From contig JAJXTV010000017.1 of the NCBI GenBank assembly GCA_021783515.1, forward strand, positions 1 through 64,000: a DNA stretch of 64,000 nt. The letters run 5' to 3'. Positions 34,799-42,331 of the stretch are shown piece after piece. Numbering within the stretch: the first letter of the stretch is position 1; the number at the start of each line of letters is the position of its first letter. Position numbers and translations under genes: made by a program. The notes beneath the pieces were generated by a model. The model worked only from the letters and a program-made list of their open reading frames with translations, was not told where the DNA came from and searched no databases. The stretch is from Nitrospirota bacterium. GTDB taxonomy: Bacteria > Nitrospirota > Thermodesulfovibrionia > Thermodesulfovibrionales > UBA6898.

Positions 34799-36620
34799 AA
34801 TTTTTCCGTCGATGCAGCCGCGCCCCCCCCAGCAAAAGAAGCGGCAGCAAATAGACGAACAGGTCCGCGGCCGACGCAGAACCCCTCGCGCCGACGGAGC
34901 ATCCCCCTCCGCCGCCGCCTGAAGTGGGAGGGGTTGGCTGGGGCCCCTCCTCAGTTGTCGCCGCAGCCTGGTTGGAATATCCCGACGACGCGGGTATCGT
35001 GCTGAAGGCGCTCACCCGATACGTATACGCAGTAGAGGGCAGAAGCCCCTTGCTGTCCGCATATGTCGTCGCGTCCGGCCCTGTCCTGTCTATCTCCTCG
35101 AAGTTACCGCCGGTCGTCTTCCTCTCTATCACATAACCGTCCTCTCCGGTTGCGTGGTCCGTCCACGCAAGGGTGATCGAAGATGACGATACGGCGGCGG
35201 CGGAAAGTCCATCCGGCGGCAGCAGCGAAGAGAGCGCCTTGTAGGCATTGGCCCGGCCGCCGCTAACCGTGCGGCCTTGCAGAGACGGCAGCGGGTCGAC
35301 ATAGCGAATGATGGTGGCGCGGACCTGCTGGTAGCTGAAATTGGGGTAGAAGCTTTCGAACAGGCCTGCCAGCCCTGTAATGTGGGGCGTAGCCATTGAA
35401 GTCCCGGAGCAGAATTCATAGCCCACCCCGAAAGATATGCCGCAAAAGGGCGACTTAAGGGATGTGGGCACGGTGCTCAGGATGTCGACGCCGGGGGCCG
35501 CCACCTGCACGCTCTTTTCACCGTAATTACTGAAAGAGGCGAGCGTATCGGTCTCGTCGGTCGCCGCGACGGAAATGATATTCGGAAGATTGTAGCCGGC
35601 CGGATAGACCGGCGTTACATCGTTATTGCTGCCGACCGAATTGGCGTCGCCATTTCCCGCGGCGGTGATAAAGAGAATGCCGGCAGCGTTTGCAGCGGAA
35701 ATCGCGCTCTTTTCAAGGTTAGAAAAGGTGTCACCGGCGAAACTGGCGTTGATGATCCTCGCACCGTTGGCGATCGCATACTCGATCGCGGCGGCCTCGT
35801 CGGCAACCGTCCCTTCGCCCTTGGAGTCGAGCACCTTCAGCGGCATGAGCCTCACCTTCCAGAGCATCCCCGCGATGCCGGTGGCGTTGTTGCCGACCGC
35901 GCCGATAATGCCGCTCACATGGCTGCCGTGGCCGTCGTCGTCCATGGGATTATTGTCCTTGGCTACGAAGTTCCATCCCCTGCAGTCGGCGACATAGCCG
36001 TTATGGTCGTTATCGCTTCCGGATGAGCAGTCGGAATCGCCCGGGTTGGTCCAGATATTGGCCGCAAGGTCGGCATGGGTATAGTCGATTCCGGTATCGA
36101 TGACTGCAATAACAAGACCGCTGTTGCCGCTGATGACGTCCCACGCCTGGGGCATATGCATGTCGGCGCCGGCGACAAGACGGTTGCTGAGCGCCCACTG
36201 CGAGCTAAACGACGGATCGTTCGGGACCGTAGAGCGGACCGACCTGAGATAGTTGGGCTCGGCATATTCGACATCGGGGTCCTGCATATAGAGGGTGACG
36301 GCATCCCTTACCGAAAGACCGAGGGGAAGCCTCACCTGCTCCGCACGGAGCAGGGGCAGGTCCCTCATCTTCTTTGTGCCCAGCGCACCTTGCAACCGCG
36401 CCGAGGAGGACGAGCGCATCTCGGACTTGTATCTGACAATCAGTTCGCCCTCCCTGAAGCCGTTTCTTTCGATGTTCGCCAATATCGACTGCAGCGTAAT
36501 CTTTGCGGCGGCGGGTGCCCCTGCCGCGACAGTCGCCCCACTCGTAGAGACGGCAGCGTTCCATGAGTTGCCGCAGGAAACAAGAAGGAGGACACACACC
36601 AGGGCCAGCAGCTTTTTCAT
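34797..36620 (-). CDS. Subtilisin-like (S8) serine protease with FnIII domain and GGGGGGCS sorting tail
   Basis: 607 residues. Lipoprotein-type signal (VSCGN, Cys16), an I9-like propeptide (EGELIVRYKSE ... DPDVEYAEPNY, about 55-125), then an S8 catalytic domain with Asp175 (IDTGIDYTHADL), His231 (DGHGSHVSG), Asn323 (AAGNGD) and Ser408 (GTSMATPHITG). A fibronectin III domain (about 470-555) precedes a Gly6-Cys574-Ser motif, a hydrophobic stretch and a basic end (RLHRRKN). The tail is a tripartite C-terminal sorting signal. GGAGAAG lies just upstream of ATG 36620. It is 131 bases downstream of the CPBP protease gene and is a shorter paralogue of the subtilase at 37367. Confidence 0.93.
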   Translation of the reverse strand: MKKLLALVCVLLLVSCGNSWNAAVSTSGATVAAGAPAAAKITLQSILANIERNGFREGELIVRYKSEMRSSSSARLQGALGTKKMRDLPLLRAEQVRLPLGLSVRDAVTLYMQDPDVEYAEPNYLRSVRSTVPNDPSFSSQWALSNRLVAGADMHMPQAWDVISGNSGLVIAVIDTGIDYTHADLAANIWTNPGDSDCSSGSDNDHNGYVADCRGWNFVAKDNNPMDDDGHGSHVSGIIGAVGNNATGIAGMLWKVRLMPLKVLDSKGEGTVADEAAAIEYAIANGARIINASFAGDTFSNLEKSAISAANAAGILFITAAGNGDANSVGSNNDVTPVYPAGYNLPNIISVAATDETDTLASFSNYGEKSVQVAAPGVDILSTVPTSLKSPFCGISFGVGYEFCSGTSMATPHITGLAGLFESFYPNFSYQQVRATIIRYVDPLPSLQGRTVSGGRANAYKALSSLLPPDGLSAAAVSSSSITLAWTDHATGEDGYVIERKTTGGNFEEIDRTGPDATTYADSKGLLPSTAYTYRVSAFSTIPASSGYSNQAAATTEEGPQPTPPTSGGGGGGCSVGARGSASAADLFVYLLPLLLLGGARLHRRKN

Positions 36621-36751
36621 ATCTTCTCCTCGATCACCATCACGCTCCTGTCATTGCAGGCAGGGATGGTCCGTGTATGCGGCTTCGGTCATCCGGCGCC
36701 GCGGCCGGCCGCACAAATTGCGTAATCAGGAAACGCGTTTCATACAGTATA

Positions 36752-37285
36752 TCATAGGGACCCCAGGTAGACGGCGTTCGCCAGAAGATGGAAGATCGTC
36801 GACGGGATGACGCTGGAGGTCCTCAGATACAGAAACCCCATAACCAGAGAAGGGAAGAAGGTGAGGGGAGCATAAGAGTCTCCGGAATAAAAAAACGCCG
36901 GGAGGTGGGCTACGCTGAAGAGCAGGCTCGTAAGGACGATCCCCCTGAAATTGTTCCCGGCCGTCTCCTGGATAAAGCCGCGGAAGAAAACCTCTTCCGG
37001 AAAACAGACCCCGAAAAGCTGGGCCGTCAGCATTACCGGGCCCGGCATAGAAAAACTCCTGCCCTGCAGGAAAAGAAAAAGAAACGGCAGCAACACAGAG
37101 ACGGAGACCATCGCCGTAAGGGCCGCCTGCCTGGCGGAGATGCCCATGGTGATCTTCCCCCCGAGTGCCAGGGGCGCGGCTACCAGATAGATGGGGAGCA
37201 GATATGCTGCAAAGCGGAGGCTGAATGCATGTGAGGCAAAGACGATCACGAGGAGCAGGGCATACGCGAAAAGGGCCTTCTTCAC
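36752..37285 (-). CDS. CPBP (Rce1-type) glutamic intramembrane protease, candidate myxosortase-like sorting enzyme
   Basis: 177 residues from GTG 37285, preceded by AAGGGAG about 10 bases upstream; the frame extends up to GTG 37351 but that part contains a hairpin and looks non-coding. Several hydrophobic helices carry the CPBP motifs: Glu97-Glu98-xxx-Arg102 (FPEEVFFRGF), His127 (FSVAHLP) and His166/Asn170 (IFHLLAN). Glu and His residues form the active site in the membrane. Families MrtX, MrtJ, MrtS and MrtA of this fold are predicted to process Cys-containing C-terminal sorting signals. The genes on both sides encode subtilases with exactly such tails, so these are the likely substrates. 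Confidence 0.85.
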   Translation of the reverse strand: MKKALFAYALLLVIVFASHAFSLRFAAYLLPIYLVAAPLALGGKITMGISARQAALTAMVSVSVLLPFLFLFLQGRSFSMPGPVMLTAQLFGVCFPEEVFFRGFIQETAGNNFRGIVLTSLLFSVAHLPAFFYSGDSYAPLTFFPSLVMGFLYLRTSSVIPSTIFHLLANAVYLGSL

Positions 37286-37307
37286 GAGGGATCCGCTCCC
37301 TTCAGCA

Positions 37308-37336
37308 ACAAAAACAGAGAGGGGCCGAAGCCCCTC
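37308..37336 (-). terminator. UUCG-loop hairpin between the MBL-subtilase and CPBP genes
   Basis: Minus strand: GAGGGGC, loop TTCG, GCCCCTC (37319-37336), then TCTGTTTTTG. A stable tetraloop hairpin with a nearby U-rich run; a plausible terminator or attenuator before the CPBP gene. Confidence 0.5.
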
Positions 37337-37366
37337 CCGAGGATGTCTCACGCAACTGAGGGGGGA

Positions 37367-39994
37367 CTATTTCCTCCTGCGCCTAAGCGCCCTCATCGCC
37401 GCCACCAAGAAGAGCGGCGCAAACATCAACATGATATCGGCAGCAGCCGATGGCCCGTCAACCTTTCCGCCCACTGAGCATCCGCCCCCGCCTCCGCCAG
37501 AGTTGCTCGAGCCTGCCTGTGCCTCCGTGGTCGCAGCCGCTTCATCCGAGTAGGCCGACTCCGCCGCGACAGGGTATCTGTTGGGCGGATTGGGGAGGTC
37601 GCTCGCCGCCTTGATCCGATAGGAATAGGTCGTGCCGGCGCTCAACCCGCCATCGGCAAAGGACGTCACGTTCTGGCCGACCGTTGCCACCTGCTGGAAG
37701 GCGCCGCCCGCCTGTTTCCTTTCGATCACGTAGGAGTCCTCGCCGGAGTTGTCCGCCCAGGAAAGAGAAATCTGTGACGATGATTTGGCGGTGGCCGTCA
37801 GGCCTGTAGGCTTCAGAAGGGACGTGATCGCCCACTGGGCGTTGATGCGTCCTCCCGAATAGATCCAGCCGTCCAGGGTGGGCAGTTTGTCCACATACCT
37901 GATGATCATCCCCCTGATCTGCTGATACGTGTAGTCGGGATATACGCTATAGAGCAGCGCCGCCAGGCCGGCCACATGAGGGGCGGCCATCGACGTCCCG
38001 CTGCAGACGTTGTAGCCGGCGGTCGCAATGCCGGTGCACCAGTCGCCAAGAAAGACGTTCGAGACCGTAGTCGGCACCGTGCTCATGATGTACTGGCCGG
38101 GAGCGGCCACATGCACCGTCTGCAGCCCAAAGTTGCTGAAGGCGGTCCTTCTGTCGTTCTGGTCCGTAGCCGCAACCGAGATCACGTTGTCCAATACATA
38201 TGACGCGGGATAGGTCGGACTCACGTCGTTGTTGTCTCCCACGCCGTCGACCGGATTATCGGCGCTTCCGTTTCCTGCAGCGGCGATCAGGATCGTCCCG
38301 GCCTGGCCCGCGTCGACGAGGGCGTCCCTCATCGCGTACGACATAGCAGGACCGCCGAGACTCGCGTTCATGATCTTTACGCCTTTAAAGACCGCATAGC
38401 CGATCGCATCGACAATTGCCGAAGTCGTGCCCATGCCGCTTCCATCCAACACTTTGAGCGGCATAAGTTCCACGTTCCAGTTGACTCCTGCGATCCCGAG
38501 ACCGTTATTCCCGGTTGCGCCTATGATGCCGGCGACATGGGTGCCGTGGCCGAAGTCGTCCCAGGGATCGTTGGTATCGGAGACGAAGTTCCAGCCTCGC
38601 CAATCGTCGATCTTGTGGTTGTTATCGTACGAGACGGTATCGGGCGTGTATGCCGCGCTGTTGTCGGCCATGATCGCGACTTCAACCCTTCCCTCAAGCA
38701 GGTCCGCAAATTTCTGCGCATCAGTCGCCGTCCCTTCAAACGCGCCGAAGTGCATCGGGACAGCGACCTTCGGCCGTATGGTCAAGGCGGCCTGGGCGGC
38801 CTCGTCGGCGCTCATAACAGTCACTCCGGAGACCGGCAATATCGCCACGTCAGCGCCCTTGATAGGCGAAGATGCCATCTCGGGAATTATGTCCGTATCG
38901 CCAGCGAAATAGATCCTCGTGCCCGGCTCCTGGTTAAGATCGACCACCGGTTTAGGGGTGTCAGTCGAAGGGGCTATGTCACGGTTTCGGTTTACAGTAA
39001 AGACAAAGCCGACCCAGTTGCTGGCCCTGGGATTGGCGGTCCTGCCGGTATTGTAGTTATATGCCGGCACCGCGGTAATGTCGATCCCTCCCACGGTAAG
39101 CGCAGAGCCCGGCTCGACGGTCATGATCTGACCGGCAAAGGGATATGTCGGGTCCTGCCTCAGTACATAGGCGCAGTCGGCCGTAGTAACGACAACAGTA
39201 TTGGGTCCCTTGACCTTGGAGACATCGATCGGGGAGCAATGGTCCAGATGCGAGTTGGAGATAAGAATGATATCTGCGACATCCGGGCTTTGGATGTTGT
39301 AGGGATCGGTAATGATCACCTTCTCCCCCACAATCTTGAAAGTATCGTTGCCCATCCAGTGCATATCCTGCAGAAGCACCTTCACCCTGTCGGCCCACAT
39401 GTTGCCGACCAGATCCTGATGGGTATAATCGATGCCCGTATCGAGCACCGCCACCGTCACGCTCCTGCTGCCGGTGCTGACGTTCCAGGCGCCGGTCGCC
39501 CGGATATCGGCGCCGGGGGTGCCGCTCGCATAATTACCGGTATTGTTGAGGGCCCACTGCTGCGGGTTGAAATACGTATCGTTCGGGGTAGCCGACGCCG
39601 AGTAGATATAGTTGGGTTCGGCATAAAGGACGTTAGAGTCAGCCATATAGGCGGTAACCGCATCCTCCGCGGAGAGGCCGGCAGGCAGCTTCACCTGCTG
39701 GAGATTGGAAACGTTCGCGAAACTCTTGGTCACCGTCGCCCCGACTGCCTGATGAACAGCCGACATCGTAGTCGCAGCCGTGCCTTCTTTAAACCTGACG
39801 AGGAGCTCCCCTTCCGCATAATTCGCCTTCGCCGCCTGGGCCAGCACCGCCTGGGCCGATACCGTCGGCGAGGAGGCCTGACTGACCGTCACCTTCGCCC
39901 CCGGCGTCGAGAAGCTCGTAGTAGAATTGCTCCCGCAGGATACGAGCGCAAGAGATGCGATGAGTGCGAATATGATAAAAGCGAATCTTTTCAT
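37367..39994 (-). CDS. S8 subtilase with a metallo-beta-lactamase domain nested in the catalytic domain, FnIII and GGGGGGCS sorting tail
   Basis: 875 residues. Lipoprotein signal (LVSCG, Cys20), I9-like propeptide (about 58-130), and an S8 domain split in two. Asp185 (VLDTGIDYTHQDL) is followed after residue 200 by an MBL-fold domain (about 201-452): TFKIVGEKVIITDPYNIQ, ISNSHLDHCSPID, YFAGDTDIIPE, VAVPMHFGAFEG. The S8 domain then resumes (WRGWNFVSDT) with His483 (GHGTHVAGI), Asn575 and Ser668 (GTSMAAPHVAG). FnIII at about 728-822; Gly6-Cys839-Ser, hydrophobic segment, RRRRK end. In the paralogue the same Asp-His gap is only 56 residues. The first His of HxHxDH is Asn247, so the metal site may be altered. 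ATG 39994 has GGAGAGGG upstream. Confidence 0.93.
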   Translation of the reverse strand: MKRFAFIIFALIASLALVSCGSNSTTSFSTPGAKVTVSQASSPTVSAQAVLAQAAKANYAEGELLVRFKEGTAATTMSAVHQAVGATVTKSFANVSNLQQVKLPAGLSAEDAVTAYMADSNVLYAEPNYIYSASATPNDTYFNPQQWALNNTGNYASGTPGADIRATGAWNVSTGSRSVTVAVLDTGIDYTHQDLVGNMWADRVKVLLQDMHWMGNDTFKIVGEKVIITDPYNIQSPDVADIILISNSHLDHCSPIDVSKVKGPNTVVVTTADCAYVLRQDPTYPFAGQIMTVEPGSALTVGGIDITAVPAYNYNTGRTANPRASNWVGFVFTVNRNRDIAPSTDTPKPVVDLNQEPGTRIYFAGDTDIIPEMASSPIKGADVAILPVSGVTVMSADEAAQAALTIRPKVAVPMHFGAFEGTATDAQKFADLLEGRVEVAIMADNSAAYTPDTVSYDNNHKIDDWRGWNFVSDTNDPWDDFGHGTHVAGIIGATGNNGLGIAGVNWNVELMPLKVLDGSGMGTTSAIVDAIGYAVFKGVKIMNASLGGPAMSYAMRDALVDAGQAGTILIAAAGNGSADNPVDGVGDNNDVSPTYPASYVLDNVISVAATDQNDRRTAFSNFGLQTVHVAAPGQYIMSTVPTTVSNVFLGDWCTGIATAGYNVCSGTSMAAPHVAGLAALLYSVYPDYTYQQIRGMIIRYVDKLPTLDGWIYSGGRINAQWAITSLLKPTGLTATAKSSSQISLSWADNSGEDSYVIERKQAGGAFQQVATVGQNVTSFADGGLSAGTTYSYRIKAASDLPNPPNRYPVAAESAYSDEAAATTEAQAGSSNSGGGGGGCSVGGKVDGPSAAADIMLMFAPLFLVAAMRALRRRRK

Positions 39995-40015
39995 TCCAAT
40001 CCCTCTCCTTCCTAT

Positions 40016-40042
40016 AAAAAAGGGCGGGCTCTTCGCCCGCCC
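40016..40042 (-). terminator. Intrinsic terminator of the Ig-like lipoprotein gene
   Basis: Minus strand: GGGCGGGC, loop GAAGA, GCCCGCCC, then TTTTTT. A perfect 8-bp GC stem with T-run, 15 bases past the stop at 40057. Confidence 0.88.
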
Positions 40043-40056
40043 CGTCTCACTTCTTC

Positions 40057-41673
40057 TTACGGGTTAACCGTTACCGCCACTGATGCTGTTTGGCCGCAGT
40101 GATCTCCGACAGTGATCGTCACGGGCGTAGCTGCCGCCGGTATACCGGAGGTTACAGTAAACGTGCCGCCGGAAGCAACCGGTGGAGTAGGCGTCGGAAC
40201 AAGCACAACGTCACTTGAGGCAATCGTGTAGGGAAGCAATCCCCCGGTTACTGTGACCAGTGAAGGGGTGCAGACTCCGGTGGTGCAGACGACCGACAGA
40301 GGCGCCACCGAGAAGGGTGTGCCGCCGACTATCGTCACCGTTACCGTCTTCGATGCGCCGGTTGAATCATAGACTGTCAGCGTTACGTTCCCCGGACACG
40401 CATTTGCAGCCACTTTCGCAGTTATTGTCGAGCCGCTCCATGAGCCGTTGTTCACCGTGTTGTTATACACGCGCGTCGGGTCGGAGGATATCGTCGTATA
40501 AGACGGGGTGCCTCCGGTAATCCCGAATGTGATTGTCTGCTCAGAAGCCTGGCTGACCACAGTCCTCGCGCCCGGGATAACGGTCAGGGCTTGGGCCGGA
40601 GGAGTGACGGTAACCTGGGTGGTGCCTGATGGGGCCCCGCCGGCATCTGCTTTAATTGTGACAGTCACCGGTAAGGAGCCGGCGGTGAGCGTCGGTGCAG
40701 TGTATGCGACAGTCGCAACTCCGGCAGTCGTCTGTCCGAACGGCACTATTGTACCTCCGCCGCTGACGCTGAAATTCACGGCTGTGCCGTCGGGGACAGC
40801 GCTCCCGACCGTAGTCGTAACATTGGCCGTCACCGTGGAAGTGCCGCCGGATGGGACAGTTACGGGGTTCGCAAATACCACTATATTGCCGACTTCAATG
40901 GGCGTCAGAAACAGCGTTATCACATTGCCCGCACCGGTCGCCGCCGAGACAGCAGTGACGTTGACGGGGGTATCGAAATTCCTGATCTCAGAAGGCACCA
41001 CCTTGACCCTGGCGAATGCCTGCCCATCGGGATTGGTCGTCTTCACAGCGCCGTCGGGAAAGGTGAGTTCCGTACTGTCTGAGCCGAATGTCACCGCATC
41101 GCCCAGCACGGGGCTGCCTGTCTCGTCCTTAACCGTCGCCCTGACAATAGCTTCGCCGCTGCTGAGATAAAAATCAGTCGGATCGTTGTAGATTCCGTCG
41201 CTATTGTTGTCCACCGCCAGGGTAAGCGTCGGGACTGCAGTCGCCGTCGGAAAGGATAGGTCAAAGAGTGAGAAGAAGACCATCTTTCTGTCCCTGACCT
41301 TGCCCGAGCCGGTATTGACCTCAGCCTGGACCGTTGCAAACCCCGCGTCGGTAGAGTAGAGCGATACCGTTGCATAGCCCAGTGAATTCGTCGTCGCGGT
41401 GGTCGAGCTGAGGACACCGAGAAGGGAAAGATTGGTAAATACCACCGGCACGCCCGCAATGGGGACGCCGTTTCCGTCTAGCACCTTTGCCCGCATCGAG
41501 GTGGAGGAATTCGTCTGAACAATCTGCTGGACCGCCAAAAGCTGAACGATGGAAGGAACGGAAGGGTTTACCCCTCCCGGCGAACTCGAGCTGCCCGCCC
41601 CTCCGCCGCAACCCGCCAGCAAAGCCACTATCACAAACAGCGCTATTGGTAACGGCAACCTTTTTCTTGTCAT
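40057..41673 (-). CDS. Lipoprotein with tandem bacterial Ig-like (Big-1/invasin-type) domains
   Basis: 538 residues from ATG 41673, which follows GGGAGG. Lipobox LLAGC precedes a Gly/Ser linker. The rest is repeated beta-sandwich modules, e.g. LDGNGVPIAGVPVVFTNLSL and VTVPSGGTSTVTANVTTTVG, and a final set of three to four Ig-like repeats with ITGGTPSYTTISSD / VTGGLLPYTIASSD motifs. Such proteins form stalks or adhesins on the outer membrane. It lies between pilMNOPQ plus another lipoprotein and the subtilases, all on one strand, suggesting a surface-structure region. No sorting tail is present. Confidence 0.85.
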   Translation of the reverse strand: MTRKRLPLPIALFVIVALLAGCGGGAGSSSSPGGVNPSVPSIVQLLAVQQIVQTNSSTSMRAKVLDGNGVPIAGVPVVFTNLSLLGVLSSTTATTNSLGYATVSLYSTDAGFATVQAEVNTGSGKVRDRKMVFFSLFDLSFPTATAVPTLTLAVDNNSDGIYNDPTDFYLSSGEAIVRATVKDETGSPVLGDAVTFGSDSTELTFPDGAVKTTNPDGQAFARVKVVPSEIRNFDTPVNVTAVSAATGAGNVITLFLTPIEVGNIVVFANPVTVPSGGTSTVTANVTTTVGSAVPDGTAVNFSVSGGGTIVPFGQTTAGVATVAYTAPTLTAGSLPVTVTIKADAGGAPSGTTQVTVTPPAQALTVIPGARTVVSQASEQTITFGITGGTPSYTTISSDPTRVYNNTVNNGSWSGSTITAKVAANACPGNVTLTVYDSTGASKTVTVTIVGGTPFSVAPLSVVCTTGVCTPSLVTVTGGLLPYTIASSDVVLVPTPTPPVASGGTFTVTSGIPAAATPVTITVGDHCGQTASVAVTVNP

Positions 41674-41684
41674 TTTGCCTCCCG

Positions 41685-42272
41685 CTAACATACTGGAAAC
41701 CACGCCAGCCAAATGTCCAGTTGTGTCGTAAAAGTGCCGACTTTGCCAAAGACGTTCATATACTGGCAGTCAGCAACCGCCACATAGTGTGACGGATGTT
41801 CTGAAGATGCGAAAGAACCTCCCGTGACATCGAGGGCCCATTTATCCTTTCTCGAAATGTCCATGACCGTAACGGGACAGGTTGCAGCCCCGTTCACTAT
41901 CGGGCAATCAGGATAGATTGTAAATGTCTCGATGATAGGTGAGGCAGGGTCTTCGTTCGCCTTCAGATACGTAATCGTGCACTGCTGCAAAGTTGCGGGA
42001 AACGGGTCGTCGGTAGCGCCTGCAACGAGAGCGGCAGCGGAGATTTTAAGGGTCCCGTCAGTCCTCTTCAACCCGGGCCCCACAGTCTTTCCGTCAGCGC
42101 ACACATTGAAGGCATTTATGTCCGGGCTACTGACGGTCATGCCGGCAGACTGTATGATGATACCTGTCGAGTCGCTGTTGGAAGAGCCGGGAGCTCCCAT
42201 GCCCCCCCCGCAGCCGGCGAGCGCACCAATAAATACTAAACCAATAATGAACCTGTAGTATGTATTCTTCAT
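41685..42272 (-). CDS. Hypothetical lipoprotein downstream of pilQ
   Basis: 195 residues. Lipobox GALAGC (Cys21) follows a short signal peptide, then a Gly/Ser linker and a compact domain with several Cys pairs (VCADGKTV, QQCTITYL, PDCPIVNGAATCPV, ADCQY). AAGGAGG precedes ATG 42272. It is 59 bases past pilQ and 11 bases before the Ig-like lipoprotein gene, so it may belong to either unit. No family recognised; envelope location is clear. Confidence 0.8.
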   Translation of the reverse strand: MKNTYYRFIIGLVFIGALAGCGGGMGAPGSSNSDSTGIIIQSAGMTVSSPDINAFNVCADGKTVGPGLKRTDGTLKISAAALVAGATDDPFPATLQQCTITYLKANEDPASPIIETFTIYPDCPIVNGAATCPVTVMDISRKDKWALDVTGGSFASSEHPSHYVAVADCQYMNVFGKVGTFTTQLDIWLAWFPVC

Positions 42273-42331
42273 TATGCCTCCTTAACTTTCTCCAATCGAA
42301 ACGTATCCTTCCTCACCGCGCCGCAGCGCCG

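Noticed and set aside
38537-40102. 521-codon plus-strand frame
   Set aside because: Antisense to the MBL-subtilase; His/Arg/Asp-rich with no motifs.
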